The notes under the pieces were generated by a model, which was not told where the DNA came from, did not search any database, and worked only from the letters and a program-made list of their open reading frames with translations. Both the position numbers and the translations under genes were made by a program. Source: Patiria miniata (Eukaryota > Echinodermata > Asteroidea > Valvatida > Asterinidae). From it: a stretch of 64,000 nucleotides of DNA. Positions 42,074 through 54,000 of the stretch are shown in pieces (within the stretch, counting starts at the first letter, position 1; each line of letters starts with the position of its first letter). The stretch covers positions 37,469,315 to 37,533,314 of the forward strand of contig NW_024037069.1 of assembly GCF_015706575.1 (NCBI RefSeq), written 5' to 3'.

Positions 42074-45000
42074 GTGAGTGGTGTTTGGGGGATGGGGATT
42101 GGTCCCTATCGTCCCTTTATGCGGCTGAGATGGCCCGTTTTGGCCGTAATCTACCCGAGACGTGGAGATACGCACGACAGATTGTCATTGATTGTGTCGG
42201 ATCGTGTGCGCTTTGGTGTTGGTTGATGACGAAAGAGTGATTCATGCAAATGGCAACCGCACCAGTCACCGTCCATGCCATGCCATTCATTATTGTAGGC
42301 CTAGCACTGGAAAAGTAGCTGTAGTGATGAATCATGACTGTGTATATCAACATTAATAGAATTTGAAACTAGCCTAAGTAAAACTAGTTTTTTAATCTTA
42401 TTTGACACATGATTGAGAATGGATTTAGGCCTAGCTTTAGGCCGAGTAAAAAAATTAGGTAGTTTTTGTCCAGCTGTTTTGTGAAGGAAAAAAAAAGAGG
42501 CTGACAATTTTTTAGTTGTTTTTTCCCCCCAAGATAGCGGATGGATTGTTCAATTTTCTTGACTATTTCTCCGTTCAACATTGTGTCCAAAGGAGGGATA
42601 AGCCTTTTATTTTCTACATCTTTTGGTACCATTTGTTGGAAATAAATAGAAAGACAAAACATTGACAAATGTGCAAAAAGTATGTTGGAAATGTATACTA
42701 TATTTAAACAAAGTATGTATTTATTTATCAGTGCATGATATTATATGCCAAATACTTCCTTAGTGTAACATATGTATTTACATATTTACAATGTGCCAAA
42801 GGAATCATTCCCTCGTTTGAGCAATACAGACATTACACAATGTTAGTTCTATTTTTCATGCATATCTGATAGAAAAACTTATAAAATTGAACCTGCCACA
42901 AATATCGTGCATCCTATGCATAATTCATGTGAAATTATGGTATTCAGGCCATGCTCCAAGCACACTTGAAAATCTTTGTACATGTTTACTGAGAAAAGTA
43001 CTGTTAGGCAAAAAAAAAAATTCGGTCTCTGGTCAGACCAAAGTTCCGGAATTGACGCGGGGAAGCGTTTTTTTTTTTTTTTTTTTGCTTTTTTTTTTCT
43101 TTTCTTCAAGCTTGGATTGTACAGACAAGGGTTTTTTTTGCTTTTTTTTTTCTTTTCTTCAAGCTTGGATTGTACAGACAAGGTGGGGTACTATTTTGCT
43201 TTTTTGGTGTCCTCATGTACATTGGTGTCCTCCCATAATTTGCCTTGGTGCTCTCGATCATTTGCCTTGGTGCAATTTCCCATTCCTTGGTGCTCTTTGG
43301 TAAAAAAAAAATTGAGGAGGTGCGGCAATAGAGGGCGCTGTTGGAGCTGCCGCGGAACATTTTGGGAAAAAAAAGATTGACGCGCATGATTAAAATCGAC
43401 GCGCGCGCTGACCAGAGACCGACTTATTTTTTTTTTTTGGCCTTACTATTAAAAGGGTAAATTAAAAGGTGTCGGGGACTTAAAGAATTTTTTTTTTATT
43501 CTCCTTTGTCACTAGAAGATAAGCCATCAGGTCAGGCCTCACCAGCCCAAGATTCAGGAATAGCAGGTATGTTTATCCTCTGTGGGTGTAATTAGATGAA
43601 TCTGGACACATGATTGCTGTACACACAAGAGGCGGCCTTCAATGGTGATAGCATTGTTCAAGCTATTGGACAAAGCAATTGAACAATAGCTAGCACAGTG
43701 CTTTCTACATTGAAGGGGGCCTTCATGATAAAATTGACAGCCTGCCCATATTGTTCTATAGGATTTGTGAGCAGTATTGTAATTTTTCTCCTGATTTGGA
43801 CTTTTATTAGTATGTAAGTTAATCACCAAAAAGTTCATGATTTTTTTTTGCATTTCTGGATATTTGATTTACTGCTACCCGCCATTTTGTAGACTTGCAG
43901 TGGTGTAGTCACATCTATTACAAGTCCTTTGACAAGTCCAGTCCCAAGTAATTGGAGGAACAACGTCAAAGGAATACTTTTGTAACAGTTCATTTGAATA
44001 GCTAATGACTTGACTGGACTGAAGGACATCATGATGGACTTGTGATAGACTCGACTACAACACTGGAGACTTGTACATACGGTCTGTTGTAGCACATGGG
44101 CATGTGATTCATTTTTTCTATAGTTAGTGTACTTAACAAATACAAACATTGTAGCAGATTACAGAAATGCAGTACATTTGTATGTTCAGTATAATTTCCA
44201 TAAACACTGTGCAACTTGAGATTTCCACTTTATTTCCCCCTTAACTGGATATTTTGGGACAAAAAGTAAGTTGGGATTATCTGCAATTAGGCTTGGATTA
44301 TATTTCAAGAATATCAGAATGGTGACAATATTTTTTTGATACTAGTTAGTCATCAAGCAAGACCTTTGAAGTTCTGCCCATGCCGCTGGTTTGCGGTTCA
44401 CCTAACATGTGTCTTATTGTATTTTTGATGACACTTGAATGATCTGCCCAGAAAAGTACCCAATAATTTTGAGACGGTATACCATGGACTCTCAAAACCC
44501 AATACCGCACAAGCCTATCTGCAATAGAGAATGGGCATTTCTGGAGCAGAAAATTTCTGATTATTTCTCAAGTGATGGATTCTTTTCCCTGGCCTTCAGA
44601 AACAGAAGATGAGACCACACCTCAGCATCCTGTACCCGATGCTAGTGAGACACCCCCTCCTGACCAGGATGGGGAGGCGGAGCCTGAGGAAGATGAGGAG
44701 GAGGAAGAATTAAGTAAGGCATCTGTTGGTTCTCAGGAACAATCTTAGAATCTCAAGATCTCAGTTCTTGCTTCAGAGGTTTTTGTTTTCAGGTTCTCAG
44801 TTCTTCTTGGTAATTCTAAGGACCTCAGTTTGTGGTTCTCAAGAACCGGTGTTTTGCCTTCAGATTCTCAGATTTCAGAAACCAGGGTTTGATACTCAGT
44901 TCTCAGAAACCAATGTATGGCTCTGAGGTTCTCAGTTCTTGTTTCACAATAACATTGTTTGGTTCTTGGGTCCCAAGTTGTGGTTCTAAAGAACCAGAAT

Positions 45001-48000
45001 TTTACGCTCAGTTCACAGGAACCAGGGTTTGGTACTCAGTTCTCAGGAACCATTGTTTGGTTCTCAGGTCGTCAGTTCTTGGTTCTCAGTAACCATCATT
45101 TGGTTCTCAGTTCCTCAGTTCGAGGTTATCAAGAACCAATGTTTTGCCCTCAAATTCTCAATCTCAAGAGCCAAGGTTTGATACTCCGTTCTCAGAAACT
45201 AGCCTCTTAACTTCTCAGTTCTTGGTTCTTAATAACATTATTTGGTTCTCAGTGCCTCAGTTTGTGTTTCTCAATCTGAGCCAATGTTTTTGGCTTTAAA
45301 TTCTCAGATCTGAGTAGCCAGGGTTTGGTACTCGGCTATCAGAAACCAGTATTTGAATCTAAGGTTCTTAGTTCTTGGTTCTCAACCATTATTTGGTACT
45401 AGGACCTCAGTTCGTGGCTCTTCCCAAGAACAAGAGTTTCGCGCTGTACTCAATTCTCAGGAACCATTGTTGGGCTTTCTGGTTCTAAGTTTTTGGTTCT
45501 CAATGACCGTTATTTGTGTTGTCAGGTCCTCAGTTGGTAGTTCTCAGGAACCATTGCTTGTGTTAGGTTTCTCAATTCCTCAGTTTGTGGTTCCCAGGAA
45601 CCATTGTTCGTGTTGGGTTTCTCAAAAAGTTTGTGGTTTTCAGGAACCACCTCTTCGTGTTAGGTTTCTCTGGTCCTCAGTTTGTAGTTCTCAGGAACCA
45701 TTGCTTGTGTTAGGTTTCTCATGTCCTCAGTTGTGGTTCTCAGAAACCATTGCTTGTGTTAGGTTTCTCAGATCCTCAGTTTGTGTTTACAGGAACCATT
45801 GCTTGTGTTAGGTTTTGCAGGTTCTTAGTTCTCAAAAGCCACAGTTAGGTTCTTTGGTTCTTGGCTCTTGGGTCTCTTTGACCATTGGTCGGTTCTTGGG
45901 TCCTCGGTTTATGGAGCCATTGCAAGTGTTTGATTCAAAAGTTCCTAGTCCTCAGGAGTTTGTGTTTGGTTTTAAGGTTGTTTGTCACTAATTCTTGGGT
46001 AACTAGTGTCTGATGTGTTACCAGAAGCCAATTTTAATGGAGCTAAGATGTGCATTCACACTCACTTGTCACGACTCATGAATAAGTTACATTTTGGTCC
46101 CCGATCACAAACATTTTTATTAATTTTTTTATTTCCAGACAGTAGTCCTTCCAGCGAGGAAGAGTTAGGAGCGAGGGCAGTTACCGAGACGGTAGCACAA
46201 TCCTCGGGCAAATCCTCACCATCAGTAGCCGTCAAGAAACCCAAGAAATATGAGGAGGAGGAGGAAGACAAGGAGCGAAAAACTGAGATGGAACACGTCA
46301 ATGTCATCTTCATTGGGCATGTCGGTAAGAGCAGTGGCTTGGTTATCATTTTTCTTGTTTAAAGGTAGAGTCCATCATTTGCAGCCATCCGAAAAGTAAC
46401 TGGCGTAATTATTGTTGAAAAACTAACTTGGTTGAAAGATAGTAAGGGGACTAAACTCCCTGTGAAATTATTCTTTCTGGGAAGCTGTCATTTTGAAGTA
46501 ATCAACGAAAGAAGGCATTTCCAACGGTGGTTCTTAAGAAGCACCGTAGGAAAATTTAAATTAGTAGTTCGTTTTGTTATTCAGCGAAGCGCGCACAAGT
46601 ATTCGAACGACACACGCGCGCGGTTGTTATAATTCGTCGGATCAGTGCGCGACGTCGCGTATAGTTGCAATTCAAAACAATTCAAAACATTATTCAGCAA
46701 CTCTTGATTTGAACTTGAGATCCTAGAATGCTGTTTTTCTCGGAATGAACAGCTGAAGCTTAGCTGAAACTTCATCAGGTTAGTTGCTCAGTATCCTTCA
46801 TTAGATTTTGAACTCTTTTGTTGCTTCAAACGAAGAAAATGCACAAATTACAAATGATGGACTATACCTTTAAAAGGCATATTGCTTTTCATGTCCGTTA
46901 CCAATTATAACACCACTCAAAATCCGAAGAAGATTGTCAAAACCAAACCTGTTGAAGTTTCAGCTCAGTGGATATTACACTTTTCGAGAAAAAAACTGAA
47001 AACCATACAAAAGGCCCCCAAACATAGTTCTGCTTCCGGTTTCCCTACCTACCCTGTTCTGAGAGCCCCTACCCTAAATGTGCTCTCCCCCCCCCCCTAG
47101 AAAAATCCTTGCAATGCCTATACCTTTGGATCATAAAAGACAATTTCTTTAAAAGCACTCTTTATTTCAAATATCAATCAATCAATCAATCAATTGAGAA
47201 ATGGCTTTAAGGGAAATAAATAAGTAATCAATTGACTGATAGTTGGAATGTACCTACATTTCGTGATTTCTTGGCTAGAAACCAGAACAACTTTTTCAAA
47301 AATGAAAAACCACGCACGACATTTTGATCATGAAACACAATTTCGTTAAAGGCACTGCTTTATTTCCCAAATCACTCTGTTGACTGCTCGTTGGAAATCA
47401 CCTACTTTCCCTGATTTCTTCCGTCTTGACCATGTTGTAGCTGCATCCTTCGCAATTAAGCTTCTCAGCCGCGAGTATGGATGTTTAGCCCACCAACATT
47501 TATTTTTGAAAATTTGAGCTGGATCACACTCATTATTATACACATGTTGGGCAGTTTATTTGATTAATCTAGCGTTGCCAATTATCAGGATAAATTATTC
47601 AATTTGATAAATTGGAAGCAACTTGACAAAAATGGTTTCCTTTTGAAAGTTGCAAGAGCACTTGACAAAAAGATAAAAGCCAAAAAAACCTCAACTTCCG
47701 TGTACTTAAGTCTCTCACAAGGAAGTCAGACCACAAAAAAAATGGTTGTGTTATTTTAAAATTGATGTTTAACTGAAAATGTTTTGTGAAGTGTTACGAT
47801 TTTCTGGCTTGTCTGCAAAGTCCTTAGAAAAGTCTGTACTCAAGTTAGCAATAACAAAGCAGGTCACATGTGACTGTTGTTTGAGATCTAACAAGCAACG
47901 AATGGACTGATGAAAGAGATATGCTCACAATTTATGAAAGGTAACAAACTTTGGAATTCCTTTTTCTGTTTTAATCACCATAAATTTACAATTAAATTTA

Positions 48001-51000
48001 TTTTTACATCTGCTTTTCAGATGCTGGCAAGTCTACCATTGGCGGTCACATTATGTAAGTATTCTTGCTTCAGCAGGCAAAACTGTTTGCGGACTCAAAC
48101 ATTGGGATGATGTTAATCAAGGACCCATTGAAGCAGTTCTGAGAAACTTGGCCCTGGCCAAGTATCGTCGTGTCCGAATTATTTGTGACCCGTTTCAGGA
48201 AAAGGTGATATAAGTCGCGTTGTGCCTTTACGTGTAATGGCCTGCTGAACATTGAGAGGTTGACATTTTTCATCAAAATTTGATTTTCGTTTTTTGTCTT
48301 GAATGACATCTTTGATACCTAAAGTTTAAGGATTCATTTACAGAAAAGTTGATTTCGATGAAAAAAGGAGAAAAAATAACCTTATTTTGGTGCATTGTTC
48401 TCTTTATTTACATCCAAAAACTATTATTTTAATCAATATGCAAATAAGCCAAAATATAGTAATCTGGTTTCAAAAAGTCTATTTCCCCCCCCCCCCCAAA
48501 TCATTGAAAATAATCATTGTAGAATCAATATCCAAAGTTTAAAAGTGATAGTAAAACAGAAACATGTTGGTTGCTAAGAGGTTAAAAGTGAGCTTTTCAT
48601 GCCCAAATCTACAACAGAGCCAGCTATTTCAAAGCCTGTTTTCTCAGTTGTGTAATTTGAACTCCATGGAGCTAATTAATATGCAAATTTGTCATATCTC
48701 CACAACGAGAAGGGATATACAGCTGTGTCATACACCAAATGAAAGCTTACATTGTGGGCTTTCCAGTCGTGCATTTAACTGGAATTTTATTTTTTACGAC
48801 TTATATCACCTTTTCCTGAAGTGGGTCACATTTGGCTACGACTTGTAATTGCACACAAGTCTATGCAAAATGGCTGCAGTAGCTTTCCATGGGCTCGTGT
48901 GTAATTGGGATACAGCCATAGATTTTGAAAAAAAAAAAAAAAAATGTATCATCCCAGTGCCTGACTAACTCTGTTGGGTAATGCTTAAAGTATCTAGGCT
49001 TTTTCCTGTGAATATAATGTCTTGGACCACAATTTACTGCAGTTACAGTGAATTGTGGTGTTAAAAGTCTGAGTCTCTTTCTTCAGTGATATGACACTAC
49101 TGCCTGTGCAGCCACCACAATCCTTCTACAGGTCCTTAATGCACGTTGAAGTATAACGGTCCTTCGCAGTTTCCCTAATTCATGTGTGGGTCATGTGGTG
49201 CGCCTGTTTATTTTTTTACCTTCAATAAGCATTTTGCTTTGTTTTATCATGAAGGGGAGTGTGACCTAGTGGTTAGGGTTCTTGACTCATGATCAGAGGG
49301 TCATGGGTTCGAACCACTTGCCGCTCTCCACCCAGGAGTGAAAATGGTACTACCGGCATTGGCTGGGGAGTAACCTGCGATGGACTAGCATCCCATCCAG
49401 GGGGAATAGAAATATGTTCAGTCATTTCATGCCACTGAAACCGGAGTTAAACACCAGCCTGATGGGCCATACTGGCTCATGACAGACTTTACTTTGTTTT
49501 ATCTTGTAGGGTAGGGTTGACCCTTTTCTCTCGTTTTTTTTTATCCCATTGTTTAGGTACTTGACAGGCCAAGTGGACAAGAGGACTCTGGAGAAGTACG
49601 AACGAGAAGCCAAAGAGAAAAACAGAGAGAGCTGGTCAGTTTAATTTCACAAACTCTCTCTTTTTGTAAAACGAGGATGGGGTGTAGGCATGTGGTACTT
49701 CTACTGCGCTGTGAGTCCAGGACCAGGGTTCGAATCCTGCCCGCGACAAACAAGCAGATTGGCTGTTTAGTCTCAATTCCTTCAGAATTGTGCCTGTCAT
49801 TTAATAGGTCATGTAAATCTGGAGGCCAAAGTCTGACATTTTTGCTGTTTCATTACCTTGTTACTTTGTAATTGGTCATTCAAGTATCATTAAGAATGAC
49901 TTCAAAGGATGTTTTATTTGTTGGGTAGGTAGTTTGCTATTCATAATCACTCTTGGAGGATGACTGCATTAAGGAGTTCATCAGAAATATAAAATCAGCA
50001 ATGTCAGATGTAACAAGGACAGGAAAAAAAGTGGACCCTAAATTTATAGCACGACCCGTTTATGAAATGACCTGTTTGTATTTCCATAATATGTCAAAAG
50101 TATTAACAAGATAGTCAGTATAGCAAATTTGTGTAGAAATGTATCAGATGTCCAGATATTGAGCATAACTGATCAGGCAATATCCAGAAACTGATCAGTC
50201 CCAATTCATAAATTGATAGTAAATGTCAGGAAATTGATAGTCAATATCAAGATATTTTTCACTTTCCAGAAAATGACAACCAAATCCAGTATTAAAAAAA
50301 TAGACTGGTGAAATCCACAGACTGACCAACTTCAACCCTTTTCCAAAACAAGTTGTCCAGCAATTGCCACGACAATGTCCAGTCACTGTTAGGCCAAGTA
50401 ATCAGTCTCTCCTTTATCCTGTCCGTCTTCTTTTATACTTTTTTATTTCATACATTTACAACATATTTTGCAAATATACTGTCAATATATTGTCCTTTTT
50501 TTTGTTTCCAACAAAATTGTAGCTGTTTAGAAAGGGTGACGGCTCCTTTTGACAAAATTTTGTATCAGTGAAAGAGTCGAGAAACAGGAAGAATCCATGC
50601 GCCGTCTTGGAAAATCCACCATGTTGGAAAAACAAAAGAGGGCGTCCTTCTTTTATGTTTCCAAATGCCAGGACGAGAATTGTTTTTTAAGTCGGCCTTA
50701 CTGTTTTTTTTCCTTGAAAGGTACCTGTCGTGGGCTCTTGACACAAACCTAGAGGAGCGAGAGAAAGGCAAGACGGTGGAGGTGGGCCGGGCCAACTTTG
50801 AGACCGAGAAGAAACATTTCACAATCCTGGATGCGCCGGGACATCGAAGCTTCGTTCCCAACATGATCTGCGGGGCGGCCCAGGCTGACCTGGCAGTGCT
50901 GGTAAGAATGAATCTCATACCTTGGAAACTTTCTGAATATAAATTTTGGATTGTTTCTGGTGATAACAAGCAGTTTCTCTGACATGTTCCCAAGTGGCCT

Positions 51001-54000
51001 ATCCAAGTAGGAACTAATAACTTTATACACTTGTCCATAAGGTTTTAAAAATCATATTGGATCATTTGCATTTCATACATTTTGTTAATTTCTAGTATAA
51101 ATAACATCACTCACAATCGAAAGAAGAATGTTCAAAACCTAACGTGTTGAAGTTGCAGTTTAATGGATAATACACTTTTCAAGAAAACAGTAAAAAATCG
51201 TGCATAAAATTGGGGTCACGAAACTTAATTCGTTATTAGCATGCTTTTTAATAAAAATATCAGTCGACTGAACTTTGGGATTCACTTACTTTTCTTGATT
51301 TCTTGGCCAGAAGCCGGAAAAATTTCACGGGGTGTTTAGTACCAGTACGATCTTTAATCCAAGTAAGCTTTTTGATGATAGTTCAGTAGGTTACTTTGGG
51401 ATAAAAGCAAATGATCTTTTATGCCTTTCGACTGTTTCAAATGGTTTGCATTGGTTGTTGTGTTTGGCTGAAATCCTGGCTCCAATTATCGGACTAATTT
51501 GAGGAACAAAAAAAAAAAAAAAACAGTTTAGACAGCTTAGGTTGCAGGTGCACGAACCAGAGTGTTAATCCTTTCATTGTTTCGTCAAAGTATTGTAATC
51601 TGGTATTTAGCTTATTTTTGCAGGCTGAATAAATAATCAGTGAGACAAAAGCGGGTGAATTGAATAAAAACAAAACTGAAATGAGAAAATGTTGTCTGCA
51701 GGTCATCTCGGCACGAAAGGGGGAATTTGAGACGGGTTTTGAGAGGGGCGGCCAGACGCGAGAGCACGCCATGTTAGCCAAGACGGCGGGCGTCAAGCAC
51801 CTGGTGGTCCTCATCAATAAGATGGACGATCCTACCGTAGAGTGGTCAGAAGAAAGGTAAAAAAGGAGAATTACTGGCTGGAAAGGAAAACATTTCCTGA
51901 GTGCTTACTCTTCGTGCAATTTATGTTGTAGTTCCCTTCCAGGAGTGGCTTTTAGCCTTGTTGAATATGCATTAAAAAAAAGAAAAAAAGAACGCATTCC
52001 ATATTAAGATTTGTGGGATGTTCAATCTTCCGCGAAGGAAACTTCCGGAAAAAGGAAAATCTAGAGCTTCAGTTTGAGGCAACCTCTGTATACATAGCAA
52101 TTAGTAAAGTCTGTCACATGCCAATGTGGCCCATTAGGCCGGCGTTTATCTCCGGTTTCAGGAGCAAGAAAGGACAGGGAATATTTCTACTCCACCTGGA
52201 CGGGATGCCAGTCCATCGCAGGTTACTCCCCAGCTAATGCCGGTACCCTTTGATACTCCTGGGTGGAGAGAGGCAAGTGGGGATGAAGTGGCTTGCCCAA
52301 GGACACAACGCATGGCCAGCAGCTGGATTCGAACCCCTGACCCTCTGATCACAAGTCACGAACCCAAACCACTAGGCCACACTCCCCAAGCCTCTGTATG
52401 CATAGATGCTGATCACTGTTGATAGAAGGCCTGTCACACTGTCTGCGATCATATATGCGCTCCCACTGCGTCCTTGAAAAATGGCTGGGGCGCAACAACA
52501 ACTACTAGATCGCAGCGAGAACTACATAGGTCGCCAGATGGTCGCCATATGGTCTTTATGGACTCCGATGAGCGCCAAAGTTGTGAACATGCTCAAAACA
52601 ATCGCAACACCTCTGTGCTCTGGCCAGGGCGCCGTAATGACGCAACTGGGGCGCCGTGCGAGCGTGAATCGTGTGACATTAAAGTGGCATTGAGGCAGCC
52701 TAGGTGCAAGGCAGACGATGTAGTCTCCATGAGAAAGTAACTCGACTGCGATGAACTTGTTGAATAAATTTGAAACTGGACTGCGGAATGACCGTTTTGT
52801 CGTGGTATTCATACAGCGCAAGTGATGTCACGTGAGCGTATTTTTGGTCGGATAGAGAGCGTGATGCGAGCTACTAGGGGGATCAACAGTGAGCAGAGCG
52901 CAGTGACAGCGCAGCAACAACTACTAGATCAATTAATTGGGCTTGACAGGGGCGCATAGAGAGCGAGTTGAGCGCATCGTAAGCGCGGGATGAGCGCAGT
53001 GTGAGCGTAGCTTGAGCTACTTTCTGGCCACTTAATACAGAAATTGTCATTTTCTTGCGTCCTTGCTGCGATTGTTAAATTTATTAAATATTTTTGGTCA
53101 CCGTTGAGGTCTCTTCTGAGAGCGCATATAAATGTGACAGGCCCTTGAGGGTCTGAAAGATAAGGAAGACTTGATTTTCCATGAAGGCAAACTTCAGGAA
53201 GAGAACAAAGAAAACAGGAACTTCCAGTTGAGGTACCTATTGGGAATTGGGAAAAGTCTTAATCTTTCTCGAGCTTCCAACTGTGATTGTGAACATGTAG
53301 GTTTTCCATACATCTTCACAATCACAGAGGGCAGGACTGAAAAAAATTAAAACAATTATTAATTACGTTTTTGACAGATACGAGTTGTGCAAAACCAAGC
53401 TTGTCCCCTTCCTGAAGAAGAATGGCTTCAACCCCAAGAAAGACGTGTTCTTCATTCCTGTGTCTGGGATCACGGGAGCAAACCTCAAGGAAAAAGCTGG
53501 GGGTGTTTGTCCCTGGTACACGTAAGTAAAAACAACTGTTTCATATTCAAGTGAACTACAGATCGAATTGATCTTGAACTCTCATTTCAGGCGGGCCTTT
53601 AAAGGGACATAGGATCGTTTGCAGTTTCCCAAAAGTAACCTTCTGAATTACTATTAAAAAGCTTACTTGGATTAAAGATTGCTCTGATACTAAACACCCC
53701 GTGAAATTGTTCCGTTTGGCTTGCTGTCATTTAGCAAGAAATCAAGAAATGCAGGTGATTTCCAACGATCATTCAATTGAGTGATTTTGGAAATGCAGAA
53801 TGCTATGGATGAAATTTTCACAATCAATATTTTCTGCGATTAGCAAATTTTTTTCTGTATGCAGTAGCTCCGTTTAATAAGCCATTTGCGAGTTAAATTT
53901 GAATAAAATCTGGAACACTGACTTAATCCAATGCTTTGCTCGTTTTAACGTTGCATTCTCCCAACCAAAGAGACGTGATTCGGGGCAAGCCTTATGCGAG

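Larger units (their letters stand above)
46139..53521 (+). other. GSPT1: eRF3 GTPase domain region (exons 3-8)
   Basis: G1: GHVDAGKST (171-179), split by intron 3 inside the Asp codon. G2: Thr229 in KGKTVEVG. G3: DAPGH (248-252). G4: NKMD (310-313). G5: SG (352-353) in [10 protein letters not shown]. All nucleotide-binding residues are present, so the GTPase should be active. Exon 4 is a 34-nt micro-exon encoding most of the P-loop and switch-proximal helix. Exon 3 begins with a Ser/Glu-rich linker ([10 protein letters not shown]) and a [12 protein letters not shown] stretch. Confidence 0.92.

Noticed and set aside
42887..43380. 138- and 134-codon phenylalanine-rich frames
   Set aside because: They read through the T-runs and tandem duplication of the MITE in eRF3 intron 1.
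45353..45811. 152-codon plus-strand frame
   Set aside because: It lies entirely within the eRF3 intron 2 minisatellite; the peptide is a translation of the tandem repeat.
50565..51038. 157-codon minus-strand frame
   Set aside because: It is the shadow of eRF3 exon 6, which is strongly supported on the plus strand.
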